Of a stretch of DNA of 64,000 nt, positions 25,329 to 35,024 are shown piece by piece. This DNA is from JBGSUZ01 sp963677505 (lineage in GTDB: Bacteria > Bacillota > Clostridia > Peptostreptococcales > Acidaminobacteraceae): positions 1 through 64,000 of the forward strand of contig CAXXWB010000042.1 of the NCBI GenBank assembly GCA_963677505.2. Reading direction: 5' to 3'. The stretch's first letter is position 1. Every line of letters starts with the position of its first letter. The notes below the pieces were generated by a model. That model made no database searches, was not told where the DNA came from, and was given only the letters and a program-made list of their open reading frames with translations. The translations under genes were made by a program, and so were the position numbers.

Positions 25329-25380
25329 TGTAGTACACTAAATTTTGATTAAAATTGTACCCACCCCGAGTATAAAGGCC

Positions 25381-26256
25381 TTAAATATTCCCACTCATAG
25401 TCCGTTCTAACCTTTCCACAATTCGAGAACACTTGAACCTCTCCTCCTCCCACTCAGTATGATCTCCCATTCGCTCTAAGAGTTTCCGACACTCTTCTAA
25501 ATAGCTCCTTTCAGCCAGTGGCATCAACTTAGGGTAATTTTGTTTCAAAAAAGCCAACAAATCCTCATTGACCTTAAAAAGGCTAAAATTATCTTTGCAA
25601 AGTGTGCGCCGCATAACGCTGTCCTCTCGAATATAGTAACGGTACAAAGGCGCATCTAAATAGACAATTGACTTGGCTTGGTGAAAAATCTTATAAGTTG
25701 TTCCCTTATCCTCATAGAGAATACCCTCTGGATAGCGAATTTGGTCAAAGAGTTGGCTTTTATACACCTTGTTGCAAGGTGAGTACCGCATTTTATCTGG
25801 CTCAAAGGTCATAGAAATCCCTTCTTCTGATGTATAAACATTCACTTTCGACAAATCTTTTTTTATGTGAATTTTCAAACTCTCACGGTCTTCTATTTTT
25901 ACGAAGCCACAAGAGGCTACATCGGCATCATAGGTATCTAGAAGCTTAATTAAAACCTCATAAAAATCAGGTTCAATCCAGTCGTCTCCATCTAAGAACC
26001 CTATATACACACCTTTGGCAGCGTCTAGTCCTCTATTTCTAGCAGCGGCCGTGCCCCTGTTCTCAGTGTGTATTAGTCGAATTCGGTTATCCTTTTCTAA
26101 ATAAGATTGGCAAATCTCCCAAGATTCGTCCGTCCCTCCATCCACAACTAAAATCAGCTCAAAATCTTCATAAGTCTGAGCTAAGATTGCCTCTATGCTA
26201 TCCCCTATATAGGGCGCCATGTTATATACGGTAATGATGACTGACAGCTTTGCCAT
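25381..26256 (-). CDS. Family 2 glycosyltransferase
   Basis: 291 residues with a GT-A fold. N-terminal SVIITVYNMAPYIGDSI, the nucleotide-sugar Asp in VVDGGTDES, RNRGLDAAKG, and the DxD-type metal motif FLDGDDWI near residue 90. It transfers a sugar from an NDP donor, probably to a cell-surface polymer; acceptor unknown. It is divergent from a GT-B glycosyltransferase. Confidence 0.92.
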   Translation of the reverse strand: MAKLSVIITVYNMAPYIGDSIEAILAQTYEDFELILVVDGGTDESWEICQSYLEKDNRIRLIHTENRGTAAARNRGLDAAKGVYIGFLDGDDWIEPDFYEVLIKLLDTYDADVASCGFVKIEDRESLKIHIKKDLSKVNVYTSEEGISMTFEPDKMRYSPCNKVYKSQLFDQIRYPEGILYEDKGTTYKIFHQAKSIVYLDAPLYRYYIREDSVMRRTLCKDNFSLFKVNEDLLAFLKQNYPKLMPLAERSYLEECRKLLERMGDHTEWEEERFKCSRIVERLERTMSGNI

Positions 26257-26375
26257 GGTCTTATTCCTCTCTGTTTATTTTATTTCAATGCGATTTTCAC
26301 TTGCCTTACAGGAAATACATTTACTACCGAATCTAAAATTGGGTAAAATAAAGATATCCTTGGAGGTGCTATTTT

Positions 26376-27647
26376 ATGAGCCGCATTTTACATATTTTAT
26401 CTCAGTTGCCTTCTAAAACTGGAAGTGGTATTTTTCTAGACAATATGCTGGAACAAGGTCACTTGGCTAATCATGAACAAGGTTTAGTCCTTGGACTACC
26501 ACAGTCTTTTTCTTATGAGCTTCCAGAATATATTACATGCTTTTCACCTGTATATTTTGAAACAGAATCCCTCCCCTTTAAGATACCCGGTATGAGCGAT
26601 GTCATGCCTTATGACAGTACAAAATTTTCTGAATTGAGCGTTGAAAACTGGACCGCTTATACTGAAGCCTTTGAAAAAGCTATTACCTATGCCATTGAAC
26701 AGTTTAAGCCAGATGTAATTTTAAGCAATCACTTATGGGTGGCTACTGCAGTGGCTGTTAAGATTGCTCATAGTCAAGGTCATTATAGACCAAAGGTCTA
26801 CAGCGTGACTCATGGCACAGATTTGCGTCAAATGATACTGGCCCCTTATTTAAAAGGCTTTATTATTGAAAATTGTCTTCACCTAGATGGTATTTTCTGT
26901 CTTCACGCAGGGCAATTCTCCCTGATTCAAAACCTATATACCCTTCCAGCTAAAAGGCTTAGCTTAATTGGTAATGGCTATAATGCCCATGTTTTTCATC
27001 GATATAAAAGAGAGCTTAAAGAGACACTTCACATCATTTATGCAGGGAAATTGTCCTTTTCAAAAGGGGTTTTAGAGCTTATTGACGCTGTTAACGCCCT
27101 AAACGAAAAACTGACTTTAAGACAGTCGCCAACGGTAACTGTCCCTTCTCCCTCGCAAGTTCTTCTTCATATTGCTGGAAAAGGCAGTGGCGCTGAAGGC
27201 GGAGCTATTCTCCACGCAGTCGCCAATTCTCCTTACACAGACTGTCTAGGCTTTCTGAAGCAACAGGCTTTAGCGGAAGTTTTTTATGCCTCTGACCTCT
27301 TTGTCCTTCCCTCTTATTACGAAGGCCTTCCTTTAGTTGTTTTAGAAGCCCTTGCCACAGGCCTACCTATTGTAGTCACAGACCTACCAGGCTTAAAAAG
27401 CTGGCTGGACGGGCCCATCAATGAATCAGGCTATATGACATACGTCCCTCTTCCTGAACTTGAAGGCATAGACCAATGTAAAAAAGCAGCCAGAGAATCT
27501 TTTATTAAAGACCTCACAGCTGCTTTGGAATCCAGTATTGAAAAAATTATAACGCAATCCTATACTGCAGATTTCCCATATGCATCTATTGAAGAGCAAG
27601 CTTGGGAAAATGTGTTTAAATTGATTGCATTCGAAATGGGCTTGTAG
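26376..27647 (+). CDS. Family 4 glycosyltransferase
   Basis: 423 residues, GT-B fold. The N-terminal half has HGTDLRQM near residue 150; the C-terminal half has IYAGKLSFSKGVLELIDAV and the donor-binding FVLPSYYEGLPLVVLEALA motif with the conserved EGLPLVVLE. GGAGG precedes the ATG. Its last 88 bases overlap the 3' end of a PHP gene on the other strand. Confidence 0.88.
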   Translation: MSRILHILSQLPSKTGSGIFLDNMLEQGHLANHEQGLVLGLPQSFSYELPEYITCFSPVYFETESLPFKIPGMSDVMPYDSTKFSELSVENWTAYTEAFEKAITYAIEQFKPDVILSNHLWVATAVAVKIAHSQGHYRPKVYSVTHGTDLRQMILAPYLKGFIIENCLHLDGIFCLHAGQFSLIQNLYTLPAKRLSLIGNGYNAHVFHRYKRELKETLHIIYAGKLSFSKGVLELIDAVNALNEKLTLRQSPTVTVPSPSQVLLHIAGKGSGAEGGAILHAVANSPYTDCLGFLKQQALAEVFYASDLFVLPSYYEGLPLVVLEALATGLPIVVTDLPGLKSWLDGPINESGYMTYVPLPELEGIDQCKKAARESFIKDLTAALESSIEKIITQSYTADFPYASIEEQAWENVFKLIAFEMGL

Positions 27648-28303
27648 GCATTTTCAAAATGAGAAAGAGCTACAGGGTCCTGTTCATCAAAAGCCACATA
27701 ACCTTTAGGCGTAGAAATCATTGGAGTGGTTTGCCCCTTTTTAACCGCTTCAATAAAGTCTTGAGTGTCTCTGATGGTACCTTGGAACTTTGTTGCATAG
27801 TGCCCTACCTTCTCTAATATGTGGGCATCGCTGGCTCCAAAAACAGGTAGTCCTAAAGATTTCGCCAATCGATATGCCGTCATATTATGATGGTGTGGCG
27901 TGCTACCGTTGAACGCTTCAACACCTGACAGCCCCTTAGTGCCTCTAATATGATTACCCATGCCTCTGTTGTTTTCCCTAAAAGGATGAGCGCTCATGGA
28001 TACGCCACCTACTTTATTAACCATCTCAATCAACTCCTGGGCATGAAGCTTTTCTTTTGGCAATTGATCCAAACCAAAAACCGTTATATCTCCTTCATGG
28101 GTTAATATTTCTGCCCCAACTATAATCAGAAATTGAGTTTCTTTTCCATAGTCATATGCCCGTGTTCTTAAACCATTACTCTCATGGTCTGTAATACAAA
28201 TGCCACTAAGTCCAATTTCTTTCGCCCGAGTCACAATCATTTCAAGGGATAGAAAGCTATCATCCGAAAAGGTGCGTTCATGCATATGGGTATCTATAAT
28301 CAT
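27560..28303 (-). CDS. PHP-domain metal-dependent phosphoesterase
   Basis: 247 residues. Metal-ligand motifs of the PHP fold are all visible: DTHMHE (residue 4), TDHE (about 40), GAEI (about 65), SAHPF (about 105) and GASDAH (about 165). It probably hydrolyses a phosphoester. Some homologues act on nucleotides or histidinol phosphate; the substrate here is unknown. Its C-terminal 29 codons lie antisense over the end of the GT4 gene. Confidence 0.88.
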   Translation of the reverse strand: MIIDTHMHERTFSDDSFLSLEMIVTRAKEIGLSGICITDHESNGLRTRAYDYGKETQFLIIVGAEILTHEGDITVFGLDQLPKEKLHAQELIEMVNKVGGVSMSAHPFRENNRGMGNHIRGTKGLSGVEAFNGSTPHHHNMTAYRLAKSLGLPVFGASDAHILEKVGHYATKFQGTIRDTQDFIEAVKKGQTTPMISTPKGYVAFDEQDPVALSHFENAYKPISNAINLNTFSQACSSIDAYGKSAV

Positions 28304-28403
28304 CCAATTACCTCTTTACACTATTCTTCACATGTTTCTGAACTGTCTTTAACTCTGTTGCCAAGATGATTATATAACGAAGGGACTGCAAAAAGGATTG
28401 AGT

Positions 28404-28439
28404 AATTCTATTGATTTTCGAAAACTATAGAATTTTTTT
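28404..28439 (+). terminator. Possible leader hairpin/terminator
   Basis: AATTCTAT (28404-28411) pairs with ATAGAATT (28427-28434), with an inner TTTTCGAAAA, followed by T to 28439. No gene ends upstream on this strand, so it may be a 5' leader attenuator for the gene at 28549, or chance in AT-rich DNA. Confidence 0.3.
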
Positions 28440-28548
28440 ATATGTTTAGCACCTAATTATTATATTCTTAATACATATTTATTTGTATTATTAGAAATAT
28501 ATGACATACTATTAATAGAATGTTTTTTATATACCTAAGGAGGTTCAA

Positions 28549-29661
28549 ATGCATATTACACAATTTGCCCACATGAATGGGACCCCTATAAATTTCAAGC
28601 CTGGTGACCCAATTATTGGCAACTGCGCTCATCTTGAACAAGTGTTATACCTAGTGGTTGCTTCGGGTAGTTTGGAAGGACAGTTCCAACAGATGTTGGT
28701 GAAAAACGCCTCAGGACAGATGGAACCTTTGTCAGCAGAAATTCAAATGGCCGATACAGGCAATATTGAGATGGTATTTCCTAGCAATAAGGAAACTCAA
28801 ATATTTCAAAGGGGCAGTCTAATTGAAGTTAGACCTGGATGCGCCTATGCACTCAAAGCCCAATCAGAAGGCCTTCTTATTGAATATGTTCTACCTATTA
28901 GTTTTTCTTCTCCTCTATTGGGTCAGCATATTGGCTTAATGGCTGATGAACCCTTCAAAGATCTAGTGACTTTTGAACTGCTAAAACCTTCAATACCTAC
29001 GTCTTCTGCGACTACATCGCCAACGTCTGTGACTTCTTCAAGTTCAGTGACTTCTCCAAGTCCAGTGGCTTCTCCATGTTCTATGCCCTCTTCTGAACCA
29101 TTGACACAAAGATACTTTTATAAAGAAGAAGGTGCAGGTGTACTAAAAATTTCTCTATACGCCTTTGGTTTGCTGATTTGTTTTTCCATGCTCCTTAGTT
29201 CTAGTAACCCACTATTTTTTATTCTGTTTTTATGTCTCACACTCTTCGGTGGCTATTGGACGACCTTGGAATGTCTACAACTTTATCGAAAGGCCTTTAC
29301 ACTAGGCATTGAAAAAGATGGTATTATTATTAATAATGTCATTTACAGCGGTCTTTTTATTCGATGGGATGAAATCGATCGCTTTCAAATGAGCGCTTTA
29401 AGTCATGGTAGATATAATATAGAAGGCGAACTGGTCATTGAGGTTATTCCTAAAATTCCAATTAATTTTATCAAATGGCTCAATCCTCTTTCTCGAGAAT
29501 GGTTTAAATTTATTTCTAGAAATGGATCTGACGTCCTTCAACCAACCATTGTCATTAAGCAATCTGGCGTGACCATTGATCTAAACCAATTGCTACCACA
29601 ATTAATAGCTGAGAAATGGGCTTTCGACAATACAGAAAAAGCACCTCAAGTGAATTCCTAA
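28549..29661 (+). CDS. Cupin-like / membrane / PH-like fusion protein
   Basis: 370 residues. Residues 1-145 look like a beta-rich, cupin-like effector domain. Residues 148-185 are a low-complexity Ser/Thr/Pro linker with repeated TSS, SPS and SPT units. Two membrane helices follow (about 197-217 and 222-240). The C-terminal ~130 residues (GIEKDGIIINNVIYSGLFIRW and on) resemble bacterial PH-like domains of the STM3941 type. Overall function unknown. GGAGG precedes the ATG, and its stop lies within the following terminator. Confidence 0.75.
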   Translation: MHITQFAHMNGTPINFKPGDPIIGNCAHLEQVLYLVVASGSLEGQFQQMLVKNASGQMEPLSAEIQMADTGNIEMVFPSNKETQIFQRGSLIEVRPGCAYALKAQSEGLLIEYVLPISFSSPLLGQHIGLMADEPFKDLVTFELLKPSIPTSSATTSPTSVTSSSSVTSPSPVASPCSMPSSEPLTQRYFYKEEGAGVLKISLYAFGLLICFSMLLSSSNPLFFILFLCLTLFGGYWTTLECLQLYRKAFTLGIEKDGIIINNVIYSGLFIRWDEIDRFQMSALSHGRYNIEGELVIEVIPKIPINFIKWLNPLSREWFKFISRNGSDVLQPTIVIKQSGVTIDLNQLLPQLIAEKWAFDNTEKAPQVNS

Positions 29662-29686
29662 AGGAATTCCTTGAAGTGCTTTTTTT
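29641..29686. terminator. Bidirectional terminator
   Basis: GCACCTCAAGTGAATTC pairs with GAATTCCTTGAAGTGC, followed by a T run to 29686. It overlaps the stop codon at 29659 and lies before the convergent rsmE stop. Confidence 0.85.
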
Positions 29687-29687
29687 A

Positions 29688-30440
29688 TTAACCTAAATCA
29701 CCTAACGCATATTGAAGCATGGTTACCGTGGTAATACCTGCTGTTTCTGTTCGTAATATACGAGGACCAAGTGTAATCGGCACTGCGCCTAATGCCACAA
29801 GTTTCTCAATTTCTACCTCGTCTATACCGCCTTCGGGTCCAACAAGAATGGCTATCTTCTTAGCCGAACCTTGTTTTTCCTCTAACAATCCTTTCAGACC
29901 TGCGCTCTTTTCCATTTCATAAGGCACCAAGAACAAATCATAGTCCTTTATCAGATTTTCCAACGCTTTAAACTTAATACAGCCGCCTATATGGGCTTGT
30001 ACAAGGCGTTTGCTTTGCTTCGCCGCTTCATCTGCAATTTTTTGCCAACGTTCTGTCTTCTTTATATTGTCCTTTTCGTCGGCAATTTTGGCAACGCTTC
30101 GGGCCATTTGGACGGGAACTACGGCGTTAATGCCCAATTCTACATTTTTCTGAACAATCCATTCCATTTTATCTGCTTTTGGAAGTCCTTGATACAGGTG
30201 AATTTCAATAGGTGATTCCCTCAGTCTGTCACTGGTTTCTTCTATAATAAAATAAACAGCCTGATCTTCTATGCGCTCAATTTGGCAAATTAACTCTTTT
30301 TCATGATCGACGCATAACTCCACTTTCTCACCGACAGTTGCCCGAAGAACCCGAATAAGGTGTTTAATATCAAGTTCATCGGTTAAAACAGCCTGCTTTT
30401 CAGAAATACAGTTTTCTTTTTTAATAAAAAATCTATGCAT
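29688..30440 (-). CDS. rsmE: 16S rRNA (uracil1498-N3)-methyltransferase
   Basis: 250 residues, SPOUT-class methyltransferase. N-terminal PUA-like domain (HLIRVLRATVGEKVELC), family motif KADKMEWIVQKNVELGI, and the knot with ILVGPEGGIDEVE and LGPRILRTETAGITT. It methylates U1498 in the 30S decoding region. It follows prmA, its usual partner, by 23 bases. Confidence 0.96.
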   Translation of the reverse strand: MHRFFIKKENCISEKQAVLTDELDIKHLIRVLRATVGEKVELCVDHEKELICQIERIEDQAVYFIIEETSDRLRESPIEIHLYQGLPKADKMEWIVQKNVELGINAVVPVQMARSVAKIADEKDNIKKTERWQKIADEAAKQSKRLVQAHIGGCIKFKALENLIKDYDLFLVPYEMEKSAGLKGLLEEKQGSAKKIAILVGPEGGIDEVEIEKLVALGAVPITLGPRILRTETAGITTVTMLQYALGDLG

Positions 30441-30463
30441 TTTACTTCCTCAATTCTTGCCGA

Positions 30464-31402
30464 CTATTTAAGCTTAGAAACAATTGCTGCCCACTCACCT
30501 TTTTCAACCACTTCAACAATTTCCAAGTTGTTCGCTTCCAAAGCCGCTAAAACCTGTTCCAATTTGATGTTAATAATACCGGAAGCAATAAATACAGACT
30601 CTGGGTGTAAGAATTGGTGAATGGTTTCCGATAAGAGACAAATAATATCGGCAATAATATTCGCCACGACAATATCTGCTTTTCCATCTACAACATCCAT
30701 TAAAATTGCCATGAATAACTTCCACCTGAGACTCTACATGATTAAGAATAACATTTTCTTTAGATGTCTCAATTGCTGCTAAGTCTAAATCAACTGCAAC
30801 GACTTCTTTGGCGCCTAGTTTTGCCGCTGCAATGGCCAAAAATGCCACTGCCACAACCAATATCAAATACCGTTGTATCGGGCTTAACACGCTTATCTAG
30901 CTGTTCAATACACATGCTAGTAGTTTCGTGGGTCCCTGAACCAAAAGCCCCACCTGGGTCAATCTCAATGATCAGATCAGCAGGTTCGGGCTCATAAGCT
31001 TCCCAACTCGGTTTAATGACAATGCGTTCACCTATTTTGGTAGGTTTATAGTATTTTTTCCATTCATTTGCCCAATCCGATTCGAAAATCTCACTGGTTT
31101 CAATAGTGCCTGGCGCGTAGTCAAGCCCAAAGCTGTCTAGCTGTTCAATTCTTTCTTTAAGTGTGGCAATGAGGGCTTCCATGCCTGTGTCTTCTATATA
31201 AGTTTTAATGAGAGCCCCTTCGTATTCAAAGACCATCTCAGACTTGTCAAAATAATCCCAGTCCCCTTCGTATCCCTCTCCAAAAATTGGGTCATTTGGG
31301 TCTTCTACTGCTACCCCTTCACAGCCTAATTCGATTAATATATTTGAAATTGCTTCAGTCCGCTTCTGATGTGGTTTTTATCTTTAATTCAAACCATGGC
31401 AT
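30464..31402 (-). pseudogene. prmA: Ribosomal protein L11 methyltransferase, three frameshifts
   Basis: PrmA trimethylates L11. The ATG at 31402 (MPWFELKIKTTSEA) has GGAGG 10 bases upstream. The frame then breaks near 31356; continues with LIELGCEGVAVEDPND through IDPGGAFGSGTHETT and TVFDIGCGSGI; breaks near 30845; continues with AKLGAKEVVAVDLD; breaks near 30710; and finishes with ADIVVANIIADII to the stop. Every segment matches PrmA in the right order, and the total is about 312 residues, which is normal. Loss of three separate frames in an otherwise well-conserved gene suggests sequence error. Confidence 0.88.
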
Positions 31403-31446
31403 TTGCTTTGTACCTCCTTATTTTTAATCAAGCCTCATTATATCAG

Positions 31447-31479
31447 AAAAATGACCATCGATAAAGATAATGGTCATTT
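31447..31479 (-). terminator. Terminator after the HD-domain gene
   Basis: AAATGACCAT pairs with ATGGTCATTT around an 11-base loop; on the minus strand it is followed by TTTC. It lies between the HD gene (31574-32072) and prmA. Confidence 0.7.
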
Positions 31480-31573
31480 CTAGTCTTTGCTATATACCCC
31501 TAAATCCACCGCCAAAAATACCAGCTGTTTTCCTCAATAAATTTTAAGAAAGCATTGGCAAAAGTCTCAATAG

Positions 31574-32072
31574 TCATTTCTTCAGGGGACGGAAAACGGC
31601 TCCGTTGATTTCAATATCAAAACGGCCTTCCTCATTATTTATTACTTCAGCTTGTAGTATTTCCAATATGTAGGCCTTCGCCTTCTCATATTTTTCCAAT
31701 CGTTTCAGGTCTGACTCGTCCGTTCGACTGAGTCGGCTCATATCCATATTGTCCGATAGATCAATTAGCTTGACCCGTCGCGCTATTGGGGTTTCTCGCA
31801 ACCCGTTCAATATAGCCTTCATAGTCTTCTCCATCTAGTTTGGTAATATCTTCAATGGCCTTTAATATGGGTTCTGAAAAACCATCCCTTCTCAAATCTT
31901 CAAGGGTGATTTCTGTGTCCTCGACGACGTCATGAAGTATAGCACAAATTTTAGTTTCTAAAGTCTTTTTGTTCTAACATGACCCGCATAGGATGTAAAA
32001 TATAGGGTTCTCCCCCTCGATCTGTCTGTCCCATATGGGCGTTCACGGCTATTTGAATTGCTCTTTCTAGCA
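31574..32072 (-). pseudogene. RelA/SpoT-type HD-domain hydrolase, two frameshifts
   Basis: A small stand-alone HD protein, about 165 residues after repair. It starts MLERAIQIAVNAHMGQTDRG and then GGEPYILHPMRVM; shifts frame near 31970; continues ILHDVVEDTEITLEDL with the HD dyad; shifts near 31795; and ends with IARRVKLIDLSDNMDMSR. This is the pattern of the HD domain of (p)ppGpp hydrolases (small SpoT/MESH1-like). No synthetase domain is present. GGAGG precedes the ATG. The breaks lie in A-run and C-run contexts. Confidence 0.75.
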
Positions 32073-32112
32073 TGGATGCCTCCTTTGACTTCTTTATCTC
32101 AATTTATTATCT

Positions 32113-32475
32113 CTATGTGAATCTTAGCTGTAATGGCCTTGTTTTTTTGACAAAGTTTCTCAAATGGCGATAAAACATGTTCGGGGTCACAAAAAATTCA
32201 AGTCCATAAAGATACCCTTCATCGATTTCATCTACCCAGCGAATTCTGCTCAAAATGACGTAGGCAATATCTTCTAAGTAAAGGGTGTAGTGAAGAATTT
32301 TCTCAGGCTCAACATAATCCTTTGACTTCACTAAAACGCCGCCAACTGAAAGATTCACCATATCAAACGAAACCGGTTCCTCAAAAGGTCGATCTTCACC
32401 TTTATGATCTACATAGGTTCGACAACAAATGGACATGCTCATGGGAATACGTTCATGGATACGCTGATTTTTCAT
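32113..32475 (-). CDS. PilZ-domain protein
   Basis: 120 residues, one PilZ domain. The c-di-GMP signature is present as RIHERIPM (RxxxR-type) near the N-terminus and NLSVGGVLV (the D/NxSxxG part) near residue 42. It probably acts as a c-di-GMP receptor. The gene is intact although its neighbours on both sides are frameshifted. A PAS-GGDEF gene at the right edge is a possible source of the messenger. Confidence 0.85.
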   Translation of the reverse strand: MKNQRIHERIPMSMSICCRTYVDHKGEDRPFEEPVSFDMVNLSVGGVLVKSKDYVEPEKILHYTLYLEDIAYVILSRIRWVDEIDEGYLYGLEFFVTPNMFYRHLRNFVKKTRPLQLRFT

Positions 32476-32635
32476 GACTAACTCCTTTCACCCAAAACAA
32501 AAGACATTCATTTCAATAATTGTTAATAATATATCCAACAATTTAAGTTTATACCATAAAGTGATATTTATCTATAAGGATATTCGTTATAATAGTAGAT
32601 AGTACTATATCAATACAACTTTGGAGGATATAAAG

Positions 32636-33102
32636 ATGAATCAAAATGCATATACTGAACAAGAATGGCATTTAAAACAAGGAGCAGACCTTTTCGACGA
32701 GGCTTGGGAACTACTCAATGAGGAAAAGCCTTCTTACGAATCAATTTTTCTCATGATTCACGCTGCTCACGCTTCAAGATACCACTTGACAAAAGCAGGC
32801 ACGATTCAAGATGTTGCCCATGCCGAATGGTTGGTATCTAGAGTTTACGCCTCACCTCGGTATGGGGGATCAAGCCCTCCTTCACGGACAATACAGCTTA
32901 GACCTTTGCCAAGACAACAACATAAAAGGTCTCCATTTTGCTAATGCCTGCGAAGCTATTACAAGAGCTGCGCTTCTTTTAGAAGATGAAGACCTTTTTG
33001 AAGGTTACTACCGAATGTCATCCGATGCAGGTAAAGCCATTGAAAAATCCTAAAGAGATGAGTCATTTCCTAGATGAGTTGAAAAGACTCAAAAAGGCTT
33101 AA
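32636..33102 (+). pseudogene. TPR-like helical protein of unknown function, two frameshifts
   Basis: About 155 residues after repair. The first segment (EWHLKQGADLFDEAWELL) continues to AEWLVSRVYAS; a shift near 32860 leads to LGMGDQALLHGQYSLDLC and GLHFANACEAITRAA; a second near 33050 leads to FLDELKRLKKA. The helical A/L-rich pattern and the WLVSRVYA...LGMGDQALLHG core belong to a bacterial family of unknown role that looks TPR-like. GGAGG precedes the ATG at 32636. The end overlaps the stop of acr3 on the opposite strand. Confidence 0.65.
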
Positions 33103-34148
33103 TCATTTGTAGGAAACCAATGTTTTGTATTATTTGCAATACCGACTAAAATCAACATCACTGGCACTTCTACTAATACACCTACAATGGTAGCAAGTGC
33201 CACTGGTGATGTGGCGCCAAACAGAGCAATGGCAACAGCAACTGCCAGTTCAAAAAAATTGGATGCGCCAATCATACCCGCAGGCGCCGCAATATTGTGT
33301 GGTAGTTTCAATGCGCTTGCCGCACCATAGGCAATAAAGAATATTAAAAAAGTCTGTATGATAAGCGGCACTAGCTATCAAGAAAATATGCAGTGGATTT
33401 TCAATGATTACATCTCCTTGGAAGGAAAATATCAACACTAAGGTCAATAGTAAGCCTGTAATGGTCACTCCGTTGAATTTTTTAATGAAGACATCATTAA
33501 AGTAAGTCTCACCTTTTCTGGCTATCACTCTATACGTGTTAACACACCTGCTACCAGCGGAATTACTACAAAGAGTACCACTGAGAGAATTAAGGTATTC
33601 CAAGGTACTGAAACACCGCTTACCCCTAATAGAAAAGCGACTATTGGCGTAAATGCCACCAATATAATCAAGTCATTTGTGGCTACTTGTACGACTGTAT
33701 AGGCTGGATTTCCTTTGGTTAAGTGACTCCATACAAATACCATAGCTGTACATGGCGCTGCGCCTAACAAAACAGCTCCGGCTAAATAGTCTTTTGCCAA
33801 TTCTGCCGGAATAAGAGATTTGAATACCCCATAGAAAAAGAAGACTGCAATGCCGTACATAGTGAAAGGTTTAATCAACCAATTAGTTACCCACGTTACA
33901 TATAGTCCTTTTGGGTTCTTTCCAACATTTTTAACGCTATTAAAGTCAACCTTCATCATCATGGGGTAAATCATGATCCAAATGAGTATGGCAATCGGAA
34001 TGGATACATTGGCGTATTCAAATTGTCCTAAGAAATCTGGGACCCTTGGTAAATATCTTCCGACTACAATACCAACAATCATACATAGAATTACCCATAA
34101 GGTTAAATATTTTTCGAAGAAACTGATTCCCTCCAGCTTTTTATGCAT
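33099..34148 (-). pseudogene. acr3: ACR3-type arsenite efflux transporter, two frameshifts
   Basis: About 350 residues, ten-helix Acr3 permease. Visible: the first frame with EKYLTLWVILCMIVGIVVGR, GAAPCTAMVFVWSHLTKGNP containing the essential Cys, and PLVAGVLTR; a shift near 33535; a middle frame with FSFQGDVIIENPLHIFLIA; a shift near 33375; and a last frame with IAAPAGMIGASNFFELAVAV. It exports As(III). AGGAGG precedes the ATG, and the start overlaps the end of arsC by 8 bases. Confidence 0.88.
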
Positions 34149-34568
34149 CTCTCTTTACCTCCTCTTCTATTTGAGCAATTAATTTTTTTACTTTTTCTTC
34201 AATTGAATTCCTTGTTATGCGATAGCCTTCTATCGGCCCACCTGAAGGATCTTCTAGGCCCCAATCTTCCATATGGCTATGAGGCACAAAAAGGACAAAC
34301 AACATTGCAACCCATGGTTATTAAGTAGTCTACTTCTGCTGGAATATCAGATAACAATTTAGGATGATATTCGCTCATATCCACGCCAATCTCCTCCATA
34401 ACTACTACCGCCAACGGTTTTACTTCAGGGTAGCTTTCAGTTCCCGCAGAATAGGCCCTCTATGACATGATCACCTAATTTTTTTGCTAGACCTTCTGCC
34501 ATTTGACTTCTACAAGAGTTGTGTACACAGACAAAAGCTACAACCTTCTTTTCTATCCGATTATTCAT
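34141..34568 (-). pseudogene. arsC: Arsenate reductase (LMW-phosphatase type), two frameshifts
   Basis: About 142 residues. The catalytic CX5R loop is present at the N-terminus (FVCVHNSCRSQMAEG). A shift near 34450 leads to AYSAGTESYPEVKPLAVVVM and the distal Cys region GCNVVCPF; a shift in a T run near 34290 leads to VPHSHMEDWGLEDPSGG and the C-terminus. The thioredoxin-coupled class fits. It overlaps arsR upstream and acr3 downstream. Confidence 0.88.
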
Positions 34569-34955
34569 TTTCAACGTCTCCCTCTATTAACCTTGCAACA
34601 CGTCCTTTGTCTTCCGTTATATCCTTACAACTCAATTGACAATCTAAGTAATTCTCAAACCGTCTCAAATCCTTACAAAATACTGATTCAACAGCCCCAA
34701 TTGGTTTTCAAATACCCTAAGAGACCAGGGTTCTGTTTAAAGTAGCTTTCGTTAAGTCGATAATGAGCCCATAAGCCAGATTTAATCATGACGATGACAC
34801 CTGAAATCTTGAGTTTGTTCAAATGTCGGGATACGTTGGATTGGGTCATGTCCAGTAGGACTTCTAGCTCACAGACGCAAAGTTCTTGACGGTAAAGCAA
34901 GTGTAAAATTCTCAGACGGTTTTCGTCTGATAGAGCTTTAAAAAATTTCTAGCAT
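34561..34955 (-). pseudogene. arsR: ArsR-family repressor, about three frameshifts
   Basis: Winged-helix metalloregulator of about 130 residues. It starts MLEIFKALSDENRLRILHLL if one T is removed from a T run near 34945. It then has CVCELEVLL (the CxC-type metal site in the recognition region) and MTQSNVSRHLNKLK. Further breaks near 34690 and 34650 lead to a C-terminal tail with CQLSCKDITEDKGR. GAGG lies 8 bases before the ATG at 34955. The stop overlaps the arsC start. Confidence 0.82.
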
Positions 34956-35024
34956 GCATTACACCTCTATCTTTCTAGCATGGGTAAAACTACCCACCAA
35001 ATTATAAAAACATAATTTTACATT

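Noticed and set aside
33250..33603. 117-residue ORF across the middle of acr3
   Set aside because: Its first half is the true middle segment of Acr3 after a frameshift, and its second half is out-of-frame read-through; it is not a separate gene.
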